Shown: in pieces, positions 41,892 to 49,716 of the stretch | Layout of the letters: the number at the start of each line of letters is the position of its first letter | Numbering within the stretch: the first letter of the stretch is position 1 | Assembly: GCA_900596015.1 (NCBI GenBank) | Contig: UVIF01000024.1 | Span: forward strand, 310,001-374,000 | Reading direction: 5' to 3' | From: Pseudomonas viridiflava | Lineage (GTDB): Bacteria > Pseudomonadota > Gammaproteobacteria > Pseudomonadales > Pseudomonadaceae | Length of the DNA: 64,000 nucleotides | Program-made: the position numbers and the translations under genes | The notes under the pieces: generated by a model | The model's database searches: none | Told to the model about the DNA's origin: nothing | What the model saw: only the letters and a program-made list of their open reading frames with translations

Positions 41892-42857
41892 TCAGCCCTG
41901 CGATGGGTCGTCCACGCGTGCCTGCTGCAGACGATTCTGCAGAGCGGCTGCATCCTGCGGCGTATCGAATATCAGCTCCAGACGTGAATCACGACGCCAT
42001 TCACTGGCTTTCCACTGCGCCGACTGGCCCACCAGCAGGTTGCTCGAAAACCATCCACTCGGGCTGTGGATAACCAGCTTGGCCCGTCGCCAATACCCTG
42101 TGGCCAACGCGCGCTCCACAGCCAGCAAATCGAACCGTGTCTGGGCATGCCATCGCCAGCCGATGCTCCAGCCATCGCTGTGATCCTGCACACGGCATTG
42201 CGGCTGAGACTTATCCACCCACATGTCGCCCATCGCCCCCGGGAGCTCCGGCAGCCTGTCCACAACCAACGGCACTGAATTATCCACAAGGGGTAGCTGC
42301 TCGAACCGGACCTGATCGACATCGAGCCACAGCATTCGCTCTGTGGGTAACCCCGAGGTTATACACAGGCTCTGCGGCGCCGTTGCCTTGTTCATGATCA
42401 CCAAGCCTGCCACTTCAGCGGCCTCACGCTGTGCTGTGGGTAACCCGAGGCCTTTTTCCCAGGTCAACGCGTCGAGCACCATGACCAACGGCTGCACCGC
42501 CAGAACTCCGCGCCAGGGCGCTTCGCTCAGCTGCGAGAGAATCTGCAGCGGATGACCGAGGCCCGAGGGTTCGATGAACAAGCGATCCGGGCGAGCCTTG
42601 CGCAGCAGACGGCCAAGCCCTATCTGAAACGGCGCACCGTTCACGCAGCACAGACAACCACCGGCGATTTCGCCGATTGCGATACCATCATCGGTGGTGG
42701 CAAGCAGCGCGGCGTCGATGCCCACCAGGCCGAATTCGTTGATCAGTACGGCCCAACGCTCGTTCGTCGGCTTGCACGCCAGCAGATGACGAATCAGGCT
42801 GGTCTTGCCGGCGCCCAACGGGCCTGCAATGACATGGGTGGGGATGTTCTGCAGCAT
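41892..42857 (-). CDS. COG0523 (CobW/G3E) family GTPase
   Basis: A 321-aa metallochaperone-type GTPase. Walker A is GPLGAGKTS at about 12-20, the metal-site GGCLCC motif follows, with EPSGLGHP (Walker B region) and NKAT. The C-terminal CobW_C part is short and His-poor. Metal specificity is not apparent, and no Zur site lies upstream, unlike its paralogue at 43245. Six DnaA-box-like 9-mers lie within its coding sequence between 42065 and 42443. Divergent start of the 42884 gene is only 26 bp away. Confidence 0.88.
   Translation of the reverse strand: MLQNIPTHVIAGPLGAGKTSLIRHLLACKPTNERWAVLINEFGLVGIDAALLATTDDGIAIGEIAGGCLCCVNGAPFQIGLGRLLRKARPDRLFIEPSGLGHPLQILSQLSEAPWRGVLAVQPLVMVLDALTWEKGLGLPTAQREAAEVAGLVIMNKATAPQSLCITSGLPTERMLWLDVDQVRFEQLPLVDNSVPLVVDRLPELPGAMGDMWVDKSQPQCRVQDHSDGWSIGWRWHAQTRFDLLAVERALATGYWRRAKLVIHSPSGWFSSNLLVGQSAQWKASEWRRDSRLELIFDTPQDAAALQNRLQQARVDDPSQG
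42065..42443. other. Cluster of DnaA-box-like 9-mers inside a CDS
   Basis: TTATCCACA-type sequences: 42065-42073 and 42280-42288 are perfect (opposite strands), 42359-42367 is TTATACACA, and 42211-42219, 42342-42350 and 42435-42443 each have one mismatch. Six in ~380 bp is far more than base composition would give. They are in mixed orientation. Confidence 0.7.
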
Positions 42858-42883
42858 GGTCGGATATCTATGGAGGTTGAACG

Positions 42884-43234
42884 ATGCGGGTGTGGGGTTT
42901 GCTGGGGCTGCTGGCCAGTACTCAGGTAGGGGCCGAGGCCTGCGTGGTGCATAGCCAGGCAGAACGGGTAAGCGTCGAAGTGTGCCAGCAGAATCGCACT
43001 ATACCGCCGAAGCTGTTCAAGGAAGGTTTTTGTCGACCCAACCTGCCGGGGCAGCAGGTCGAAGTACAATTCCTGGCGCAGTGCCCGCAAGGCGCCTACG
43101 GTATCTGCCGTGGCGCTCGGGTCGAGCGCATGCCCTATGAACAGGACATCCACTACTACGGTGTGGCGAGCGATGCCGCCTACCTCAAGCCGTTCTGCGA
43201 ACAGAACAGCCAGGGACAATGGGTCTTGCCCTGA
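42884..43234 (+). CDS. Small secreted Cys-containing protein
   Basis: A 116-aa protein with a signal peptide (MRVWGLLGLLASTQVGAEA) and GGAGG seven bases before the ATG. Mature residues hold six cysteines (ACVVHS, VCQQN, FCRPN, QCPQGAYGICRG, FCEQN), suggesting disulfides. Its conserved-looking IHYYGVASDAAYLKPFCE end is found in Pseudomonas proteins sometimes annotated as NADH:ubiquinone oxidoreductase, an annotation I doubt. It lies between two COG0523 genes, so a metal-related role is conceivable. Confidence 0.75.
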   Translation: MRVWGLLGLLASTQVGAEACVVHSQAERVSVEVCQQNRTIPPKLFKEGFCRPNLPGQQVEVQFLAQCPQGAYGICRGARVERMPYEQDIHYYGVASDAAYLKPFCEQNSQGQWVLP

Positions 43235-43244
43235 GCAATCCGGA

Positions 43245-44456
43245 TCACGCCTGCTGACCGTGCTCGTGCCACTCGCCGAACGGATCCGGCCAATGCACCC
43301 AGGTCTGTGCGCCCTGGGCCAGTTCCTCATCATTGAGCAGACACTGGTCCAGGGCGTGGCCCAACGCTGCAAAATCCATGTTCTGCCCGATGAATACCAG
43401 CTCTTGGCGGCAGTCTCCGGTGTCGGCCTGCCACGTCTGCTGGATGGCAGCCACGCTCTCGACATCCTGCGGCCATTGCGTTTGCGGCACGAAACGCCAC
43501 CAGCGGCCAGCGAAGCCGTAGCGCATCAACCCACCCGCCTGGGACCAGCTCCCCGCTTCCTGGGGTTTGCTGGCGAGCCAGAAAAAGCCTTTGGAGCGCA
43601 GCAGGCGGCCATTGGTCCAGGGTTTGTCGATGAAGTCGTGGAAGCGCTGCGGGTGGAACGGACGCCGCGCGCGGTAGGCCGTGGATGCAATGCCGTATTC
43701 TGCGCTTTCCGCGACGTGCTGCCCCCTGAGCACCTTCAGCCAGCCTGGCGCCTGCGCTGCGCGCTCGAAATCGAACAGCCCGGTGTCCAGGATGCGTGCC
43801 AGCGGCACCTGGCCCATGACCATGGGCATGAGCTGCGCGCTGGGGTTGAGTGTGTGCAGTACTGCCATCAGCTCGGTGCGTTGAGCCTGACTGATCAGGT
43901 CGATCTTGCTGATGAGGATGACGTCGGCAAACTCCACCTGTTCCACCAACAGATCAGTGATGGCTCGCTCGTCGTCCTCTCCCAAGGTTTCGCCTCGCGT
44001 CGCCAGGCTTTCCGCTGCCTGATAGTCGAGCAGGAAATTGACACCATCGACCACCGTGACCATGGTGTCGAGCCGGGCCAGATCGGCCAGGCTCTGGCCG
44101 TGCTCGTCGCGGAAGGTAAACGTCTCGGCCACCGGCAGTGGCTCGGAGATGCCCGTCGATTCGATCAGCAGGTAATCGAAACGCCCCTCGGCAGCCAGCT
44201 TGGCCACTTCTTCGAGCAGGTCTTCGCGCAGCGTGCAGCAGATGCAGCCATTGCTCATTTCGACCAGTCTTTCTTCGGCCCGGTTGAGGCTGACGTTACG
44301 CTGCACTTCACTGCCGTCGATGTTGATCTCGCTCATGTCGTTGACGATCACGGCAACGCGCAGATCTTCCCGGTTGCGCAGGATGTGATTGAGCAACGTG
44401 CTCTTGCCGGCCCCCAGGAAGCCGGACAGCACGGTGACGGGTAAACGGTTGGGCAT
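43245..44456 (-). CDS. Zur-linked COG0523 GTPase (putative zinc metallochaperone)
   Basis: A 403-aa GTPase. Walker A is SGFLGAGKSTLL, switch region IVNDMSEINIDG, the metal-binding motif GCICCTLRED, then LIESTGISEPLPV and SKIDL. The C-terminal CobW_C domain ends in a short His-containing tail (WHEHGQQA). The ATG at 44456 has GAGG seven bases upstream. A near-perfect Zur box lies at 44505-44519, so it should be induced by zinc limitation. It likely supplies Zn to client proteins or acts in zinc homeostasis. Confidence 0.92.
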   Translation of the reverse strand: MPNRLPVTVLSGFLGAGKSTLLNHILRNREDLRVAVIVNDMSEINIDGSEVQRNVSLNRAEERLVEMSNGCICCTLREDLLEEVAKLAAEGRFDYLLIESTGISEPLPVAETFTFRDEHGQSLADLARLDTMVTVVDGVNFLLDYQAAESLATRGETLGEDDERAITDLLVEQVEFADVILISKIDLISQAQRTELMAVLHTLNPSAQLMPMVMGQVPLARILDTGLFDFERAAQAPGWLKVLRGQHVAESAEYGIASTAYRARRPFHPQRFHDFIDKPWTNGRLLRSKGFFWLASKPQEAGSWSQAGGLMRYGFAGRWWRFVPQTQWPQDVESVAAIQQTWQADTGDCRQELVFIGQNMDFAALGHALDQCLLNDEELAQGAQTWVHWPDPFGEWHEHGQQA

Positions 44457-44504
44457 GGCGGACCTCATCGGTGACAGGTGCAACGAACGCTGCATTACTT
44501 ACAT

Positions 44505-44519
44505 TGTTATAACATAACA
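44505..44519. promoter_or_regulatory. Zur box upstream of the COG0523 gene
   Basis: TGTTATAACATAACA differs from the gammaproteobacterial Zur consensus TGTTATA-N-TATAACA at one base. It lies about 50 bp upstream of the ATG at 44456, in the expected promoter region. Confidence 0.85.
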
Positions 44520-44583
44520 CATAAGTCACCGATTGCCTGATCCCGTGGTGCTCTTTTCGCCAAGTGCATGACCGAGACACGCG

Positions 44584-44599
44584 TGTTCCACGTGGAACA
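44584..44599. other. parS-like ParB-binding site
   Basis: TGTTCCACGTGGAACA is a perfect 16-bp palindrome matching the Pseudomonas parS consensus. It is embedded in a larger perfect 26-bp palindrome, 44579-44604 (arms extended by ACGCG/CGCGT). It lies between the two minus-strand genes, CobW-like and DUF3617. ParB binding here would help origin segregation. Confidence 0.85.
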
Positions 44600-44612
44600 C
44601 GCGTTACAGGTA

Positions 44613-45140
44613 TCAAGCGCGAGGCTTCACCGAGCCACAGTTGTTGCCCAACCAGACAGCGCGCGTGTTCATGCTGCCCTTCTGCGCAACGCCCGAGGCA
44701 TTGAAAGTGCCGCTGACAGTGGTAAGAAACTCTCTATCGCTGAGAAACTGGGCTTGCCCGGTACCCTGAGCCTTGGGGCAACTGAACTGAAATTTCCAGA
44801 CATTGCCATTGCGCTCAGTGATCTTCTGCGTGCAGCCGGACTTTGCATCTTGCAACGGGATGTCGTTGGTTTTCACTTGTTCAGGCGTCAAGCACGAGCG
44901 AATGCCATTACCCCCCACAGTGATGCCTTGGTTAGCGAGTACGCCTTCCATCATTGCTCGTTGTTCAGGTGGAAGCATCTTCAGCTGGCCCAACATCACC
45001 TGCATGTCAGGCAGCGGCTTGCCATCGACTTGCATGTTGCTGGTGGTCATTTCCCAAAGGCCCGGCTGCAGCATTTGCGCCTGCGCCCCGGTTGCCGAAA
45101 GGCCCACTACCAATGCAGCCATCGGCCATTTAAATCTCAT
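44613..45140 (-). CDS. DUF3617 family exported protein
   Basis: A 175-aa protein with a signal peptide (MRFKWPMAALVVGLSATGAQA) and the DUF3617 start LQPGLWEMTTSNMQVDGKPLP. Four Cys residues (RSCLTP, SGCTQK, FSCPKA, NNCGS) may form disulfides. The family is periplasmic, function unknown. Its stop is only 9 bp from the parS palindrome. Confidence 0.85.
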   Translation of the reverse strand: MRFKWPMAALVVGLSATGAQAQMLQPGLWEMTTSNMQVDGKPLPDMQVMLGQLKMLPPEQRAMMEGVLANQGITVGGNGIRSCLTPEQVKTNDIPLQDAKSGCTQKITERNGNVWKFQFSCPKAQGTGQAQFLSDREFLTTVSGTFNASGVAQKGSMNTRAVWLGNNCGSVKPRA

Positions 45141-45287
45141 CTGATTTCACTCCTCAAGAACGTTGGGAAAAGTGCGGGCATGGGGCTTTGACGTCGAAAC
45201 AGGTGCCGAGTTGCGCGGTAATAAAAACGCGACAACCGCCACTGAACGTGGTCTGTTTAGCACAGCGCATCAAGGAGCCGCCGTGCA

Positions 45288-46727
45288 ATGGATTATCACA
45301 GTCCGATTTTTTTTGGGTATCTATTTGGCCTGCTGCACGTGTTGGGCATCGCTGCCGCCGTTCATGCAGTTCTTACCGTCCGCACCGCGCAGGGTTCGAT
45401 CGCTTGGGCCTTATCGCTGTTGTTCATTCCCTACCTCACGTTGATCCCCTATCTGGTATTTGGCCGCAGCACGTTCGACGCGTACATCAAGGCCCGTCGG
45501 CATGCGAACAAGGAGATGCACACCGCTATCGCTGACATGGATTGGCGACCCTGGATAGAGGAAGCGCTTGCCGCGCGCAAATCCACGTCATACGCCTCAC
45601 TCAGGGCCATGCCCAAACTTGGCCGAATGCCATGCCTGGCCAACAATCGGGTGGGTCTGCTGATCAATGGACACGCCACCTTCGATGCCATCTTTGCAGC
45701 CATCCGCGAAGCCCGGCGAGCGGTGTTGGTGCAGTTTTTCATCATCCACGACGATCATATCGGCCGTCAGTTGCAAGGCTTGCTGCTGCAAAAAGCCTCC
45801 GAAGGTGTGGAGGTGTATGTGCTTTATGATCGAGTGGGAAGCCACGCCCTGCCCCGCGAGTACGTCGAGCGGCTACGCGAAGGTGGCGTCAACGTAAAAG
45901 CATTCGCCACCCAAAGCGGTTGGTTGAACAGGTTCCAGGTGAATTTCCGCAACCACCGCAAGATCGTTGTGGTGGACGGAGTAAAAGGCTTCATCGGTGG
46001 CCATAACGTCGGCGACGAATACCTGGGGGGCAATCCCAAGCTGTCGCCGTGGCGCGATACCCATGTGAGCATCAGCGGCCCGGTGATCGCCTGTCTGCAA
46101 GAGTCCTTTGCCGAAGACTGGTTCTGGGCAGCCCGGGAGTTGCCGCCCTTGATCCTCCCCGAAGCATATGAAGAAGACGGCGTGTTGTGCCAAGTGCTGG
46201 CCAGTGGCCCGGCCGATCCCTATGAAACCTGCTCGTTGTTTTTCGTTGAATCGATCCATGCCGCGAATGAGAGAGTGTGGATAACCACTCCTTATTTCAT
46301 ACCGGACGAAGCGGTTTTTGCCGCACTGCGGTTGGCGGTACTGCGCGGGGTGGACGTCCGTATCCTGCTGCCCTCGCGTCCGGATCACAAAGTGGTGTAT
46401 GCCGCTTCCAGCCTGTTCGCGTTCGAGGCAGTGCGCGCCGGGGTCAAAATGTACCGCTATGGCCCGGGCTTTCTGCACCAGAAAGTGGTGCTGGTCGACG
46501 ACGAGATCACGGCAATCGGCAGTGCCAACATGGACAACCGCTCGTTTCGTTTGAACTTCGAAATCATGTTGCTGACCGTTGATAAAGCATTTACCAGTGA
46601 AGTGGAACAGATGTTGCTCGATGATTTCGCCCAGTCACGAGAGATAGATGTTCGTGATAGCAAAGAGACACATCGTTTGGAAAAGCTCGGTATGCGTGTG
46701 GCGCGGCTAATTTCGCCTATCCTCTAG
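45288..46727 (+). CDS. cls: Cardiolipin synthase
   Basis: A 479-aa phospholipase D-superfamily membrane enzyme. Two TM segments at the N-terminus (PIFFGYLFGLLHVLGIAAAVHA, IAWALSLLFIPYLTLIPYLVFG) precede two HKD motifs: NHRKIVVVDG..IGGHNVGD near residue 225 and HQKVVLVDDEITAIGSANMDNRS near 400. It joins two phosphatidylglycerols to form cardiolipin. AAGGAG lies ten bases before the ATG. The C-terminal tail MRVARLISPIL is typical of ClsA. Which paralogue (ClsA/ClsB) is not certain, though length fits ClsA. Confidence 0.95.
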   Translation: MDYHSPIFFGYLFGLLHVLGIAAAVHAVLTVRTAQGSIAWALSLLFIPYLTLIPYLVFGRSTFDAYIKARRHANKEMHTAIADMDWRPWIEEALAARKSTSYASLRAMPKLGRMPCLANNRVGLLINGHATFDAIFAAIREARRAVLVQFFIIHDDHIGRQLQGLLLQKASEGVEVYVLYDRVGSHALPREYVERLREGGVNVKAFATQSGWLNRFQVNFRNHRKIVVVDGVKGFIGGHNVGDEYLGGNPKLSPWRDTHVSISGPVIACLQESFAEDWFWAARELPPLILPEAYEEDGVLCQVLASGPADPYETCSLFFVESIHAANERVWITTPYFIPDEAVFAALRLAVLRGVDVRILLPSRPDHKVVYAASSLFAFEAVRAGVKMYRYGPGFLHQKVVLVDDEITAIGSANMDNRSFRLNFEIMLLTVDKAFTSEVEQMLLDDFAQSREIDVRDSKETHRLEKLGMRVARLISPIL

Positions 46728-46842
46728 CCAGCAAAGAGCAGGTAATCGGCAGCTTCCTGGGTTTTGGACATATCAGGAAACATTGGAAACGCTTCGTGTA
46801 CCATGAGCGGGCTTCGATATTACTAAAGGGAAGTGGACCTGC

Positions 46843-48129
46843 ATGAACGCAGAGAAAGAGAGATTCATCGGTTTGGAATGGCTGCGGTTTTTCCTGGGCG
46901 TGTATCTGGTGATGTTCCACACGCTGCCGTTCTATGAGGAATACACACAGCTGAGTGGGTTGGTGGAATTCACCGAATTGGGTTTCTTTGCCACGAGCAG
47001 CTTTTTTGCGTTGTCCGGTTTTCTCCTCGCGCATGTCTACCTCGACGGTAACAAGCTGCGGGAGCCGCCGGTCTCCTTCATGACCAAACGGTTTGCCAAC
47101 CTCTATCCGATTCACATATTCGGCCTCGCCAGCTGCGTGGTCCTGATATCGCTGACGGGCCTGTTCGACAGCAACACTGACCTGAGTGTGGCGTATCGTT
47201 CCGATGACCTGCTCAAGCGTACCGCACCCGAGCTGCTCAAATACAAACTCAGCGATTTCCAGATAGCCGTGAATGCTGTGCTGCAGGTTACGCTGCTGCA
47301 AGCCTGGAACCCGGTCTACCTGGCCTACAACGGCCCACTGTGGTCGATCTCGGCGCTGTTCTTCTTCTACCTGGCATTCCCCTGGTTTGCGCCACGCCTG
47401 GCAGCCGCCAAACATAAGGTAGGATTGCTGCTGATCATCTGGGCCGCTTGCCTGATCCCGCCGTTGCTGGTGGTCCTCAATGACGACTACAGCTCGATAT
47501 GGATTGGCTTCCTGCACCACTTCCCGTTGCTGCGGCTGCCGGTCTTTCTCGCAGGCATCGTCGCCTACCTGCTGTTTCGCGATTATCGACTGATGGGTAC
47601 CGGCCTGCGCGGACCGCGCAAATTGATGGCGGTGATAGCCCTGGGCTTCGGTGTGGCGATCGCCGCCGAGGTCAACTGGCGGGGCGAAAGCCATTGGTAT
47701 GTGCTGCTGCACAATGGGTTGCTGCTGCCGATGGTGCTCAGCGTCATCATCCTGTGCGCCATGGCCTCGAGTTCGCAAAGCGAGCGTCATATCAAATGGG
47801 CCCGCCGCCTGGGCGCCGCGTCATTGCCGATGTTTGCCCTGCACACGCCGATCTTCATCGTCTTCCGTCGCTTGGAAATGCTGGCGAACATCGACGTGAA
47901 CCTGTGCTTCACCAATGCGGCGGCGTGCGTCGCAGAAGCCAAAGGGCATCCCTTGTCGCTGACTTACTACCCGCTGCTGCTGCTGGCATGCATCATTCTG
48001 TGCGTGATCTTCCAGGAGCAGATTGGCAACCGTACGCGACAGTGGCTGCTGCAGGGTCCGTTGAGTCGCTGGGTAGTCAAGAGCAGGCGTGAGACTTCGG
48101 GCAACGCCACCGCCCTGCGCGCAGCCTGA
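46843..48129 (+). CDS. Acyltransferase 3 family membrane protein
   Basis: A 428-aa protein with about 10 TM helices of the acyltransferase-3 (OafA/NodX-like) type. The RFIGLEWLRFFLGVYLVMFHTLPF start with the conserved His, and SSFFALSGFLLAHVY, are the family signature. It transfers acyl groups to envelope sugars; the acceptor is unknown. A long loop (FDSNTDLSVAYRSDDLLKRTAPELL) and no SGNH domain are present. It follows cls by 115 bp on the same strand. Confidence 0.9.
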   Translation: MNAEKERFIGLEWLRFFLGVYLVMFHTLPFYEEYTQLSGLVEFTELGFFATSSFFALSGFLLAHVYLDGNKLREPPVSFMTKRFANLYPIHIFGLASCVVLISLTGLFDSNTDLSVAYRSDDLLKRTAPELLKYKLSDFQIAVNAVLQVTLLQAWNPVYLAYNGPLWSISALFFFYLAFPWFAPRLAAAKHKVGLLLIIWAACLIPPLLVVLNDDYSSIWIGFLHHFPLLRLPVFLAGIVAYLLFRDYRLMGTGLRGPRKLMAVIALGFGVAIAAEVNWRGESHWYVLLHNGLLLPMVLSVIILCAMASSSQSERHIKWARRLGAASLPMFALHTPIFIVFRRLEMLANIDVNLCFTNAAACVAEAKGHPLSLTYYPLLLLACIILCVIFQEQIGNRTRQWLLQGPLSRWVVKSRRETSGNATALRAA

Positions 48130-48144
48130 ACATCAGGTGACTGT

Positions 48145-48178
48145 CCTTGCAGTTCAGGCACTGGCCTGACCTGCAAGG
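48145..48178. repeat. Hairpin downstream of the acyltransferase gene
   Basis: CCTTGCAG and CTGCAAGG arms with inner CAGG/CCTG pairs form a stem of about 12-13 paired bases, 15 bp after the acyltransferase stop. There is no T-tract. It lies in the 159-bp gap before the convergent hutD. Confidence 0.5.
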
Positions 48179-48288
48179 GACCCACGCGCCGTTCTTTGCC
48201 CTGTACAGACTTCCCAAAGGCGAGCCGTAAAGGCTGATGTTGCAGGCACGGGACAGTTTGCCCGACAAGGTGGACATCCCGCTGCGGT

Positions 48289-48888
48289 TCAGCCCACCCT
48301 GTCCAACTCGACCACACACACCTGCGCGGCCGCACCCTCCAGGCTGTAACGCTGGCGCCGGCCGCTTGCGTTGGTGCAGCGCAACGTTGCTCGCGAGCTC
48401 AACTCATGGCTGCGTCCATCACTCGCGTCCGTCACCTGGACGGCCTCTGAAGAGGCGTTGAAGAAGATCACCTCGGCCGCTACCGAGCTCAACACTACCA
48501 CCGGATGGCAATCTACCCAGCGCAACGATGCCTGGATCCGATCATGGCGGTAGATCAGGTTGAAGTCCTCTATGGGTGAACCCAGCAACCTACACCGTAC
48601 CTTCGCCCCACCGTCGAAACTCATGGGCTGGATGGGGCCCAGCGCCCTGCTGTCCACCCCATTCACTTCCAACACCATTCCGTCGCCGTGCAGCACGGTG
48701 ATGATCCGGCTGTAACCCGCGAACACGGAAAAGGGTCCGTCGGCGCTGATCTGGGCAATCGACAGGCGCCAGTCATACCCGCTGTCATCGGCGGAGCGCT
48801 GCCGGACAATTTCCAAGGTACTGCCACCGCCGTTCTTCCACGGCATGGACGCGTAATCTTCGGGACGGTATATGTGCGAATCGGTCAT
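48289..48888 (-). CDS. hutD: HutD family protein
   Basis: A 199-aa cupin-like protein. The characteristic MPWKNGGGSTLEIV, DWRLSIAQISADGPFSVFAGYSRIITVLHGDGM and LNLIYRHDRIQA-like NLIYRHDR stretches identify HutD. HutD is thought to govern hut pathway flux, possibly by binding formimino- or formylglutamate. Last gene of hutF-hutG-hutD on the minus strand, 24 bp past hutG. Confidence 0.92.
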   Translation of the reverse strand: MTDSHIYRPEDYASMPWKNGGGSTLEIVRQRSADDSGYDWRLSIAQISADGPFSVFAGYSRIITVLHGDGMVLEVNGVDSRALGPIQPMSFDGGAKVRCRLLGSPIEDFNLIYRHDRIQASLRWVDCHPVVVLSSVAAEVIFFNASSEAVQVTDASDGRSHELSSRATLRCTNASGRRQRYSLEGAAAQVCVVELDRVG

Positions 48889-48912
48889 CGGAATCTGGCT
48901 ACCAAAGGAATG

Positions 48913-49716
48913 TCAGGCAGGCTTGAACGCCATGAATCGCTCGATCAGTGCACGCAGTACCGGCTGGAGAGTCTCGACCTTGTCTGCCTGCAACCCATAG
49001 GGGGCGGTTTCCTGCATATAGGCTCGCTGCGCCAACTCCAGCTGTACAGCGTGAATCCCTTGAGCCGGGCGGCCGTACTGGCGAGTGATGTAGCCGCCTT
49101 TGAATCGGCCATTGAGCACCGCCGGCAACTGCGGAGCCAACCGCTCGGCCACGGCGTGCAGCTGCTCCCCGATGCCAGGCGCGCAGGCGCTGCCGTTGGC
49201 GGTGCCGAAATTGAACACCGGTAACTGGCCCTCGAACAGGTGCGGGATGACCGAGCGGATCGAGTGCGCGTCCCACAGCAGGGCGTAGCCATGGATCGCC
49301 TTGATTCGCTCCAGTTGCTGCTGCAACGCTCGATGGTACGGCTGCCAGTAATGCTCCAAACGCTGGGCGATTTGCGCATCGTCTGGTTCGTGCCCCGGCC
49401 GGTACAGCGGCACGTCGTCGAATGTCGTCAGCGGGCATAGCCCGGTGGTGTTCTGGCCCGGATACAGGCTGGCGCCATCGGCAGGCCGGTTCAGGTCGAT
49501 CACATAGCGCGAAAAACGCGGGCGCAACGTCGACGCCCCTAGGGCGGCAGCGAAGTCGTACAACTCATGAATATGCCAATCGGTGTCATCCACCGCCTGG
49601 CCGACCGGGCTGTAATGCGCTTTCAGCTCGTCCGGCAGCAAGGTGCCGACGTGAGGCATGGATATCAGCAGAGGGCCGACGCCCTGATTCAGCTCGAAGG
49701 TAGGTTCCCCACTCAT
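48913..49716 (-). CDS. hutG: N-formylglutamate deformylase HutG
   Basis: A 267-aa FGase-family enzyme that hydrolyses N-formylglutamate to glutamate and formate. Key regions are LLISMPHVGTLLPDEL near residue 17-32, DTDWHIHELYDFAAALGAS, NRPADGASLYPGQNTTGLCP and LLWDAHSIRSVIPHLFEGQLP with catalytic/metal residues. Its ATG (49716) overlaps the hutF stop by ATGA, so the two are translationally coupled. Confidence 0.95.
   Translation of the reverse strand: MSGEPTFELNQGVGPLLISMPHVGTLLPDELKAHYSPVGQAVDDTDWHIHELYDFAAALGASTLRPRFSRYVIDLNRPADGASLYPGQNTTGLCPLTTFDDVPLYRPGHEPDDAQIAQRLEHYWQPYHRALQQQLERIKAIHGYALLWDAHSIRSVIPHLFEGQLPVFNFGTANGSACAPGIGEQLHAVAERLAPQLPAVLNGRFKGGYITRQYGRPAQGIHAVQLELAQRAYMQETAPYGLQADKVETLQPVLRALIERFMAFKPA

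Noticed and set aside
44579..44604. The palindrome as a standard terminator of the DUF3617 gene.
   Set aside because: No T-tract on either strand, and the core matches parS exactly.
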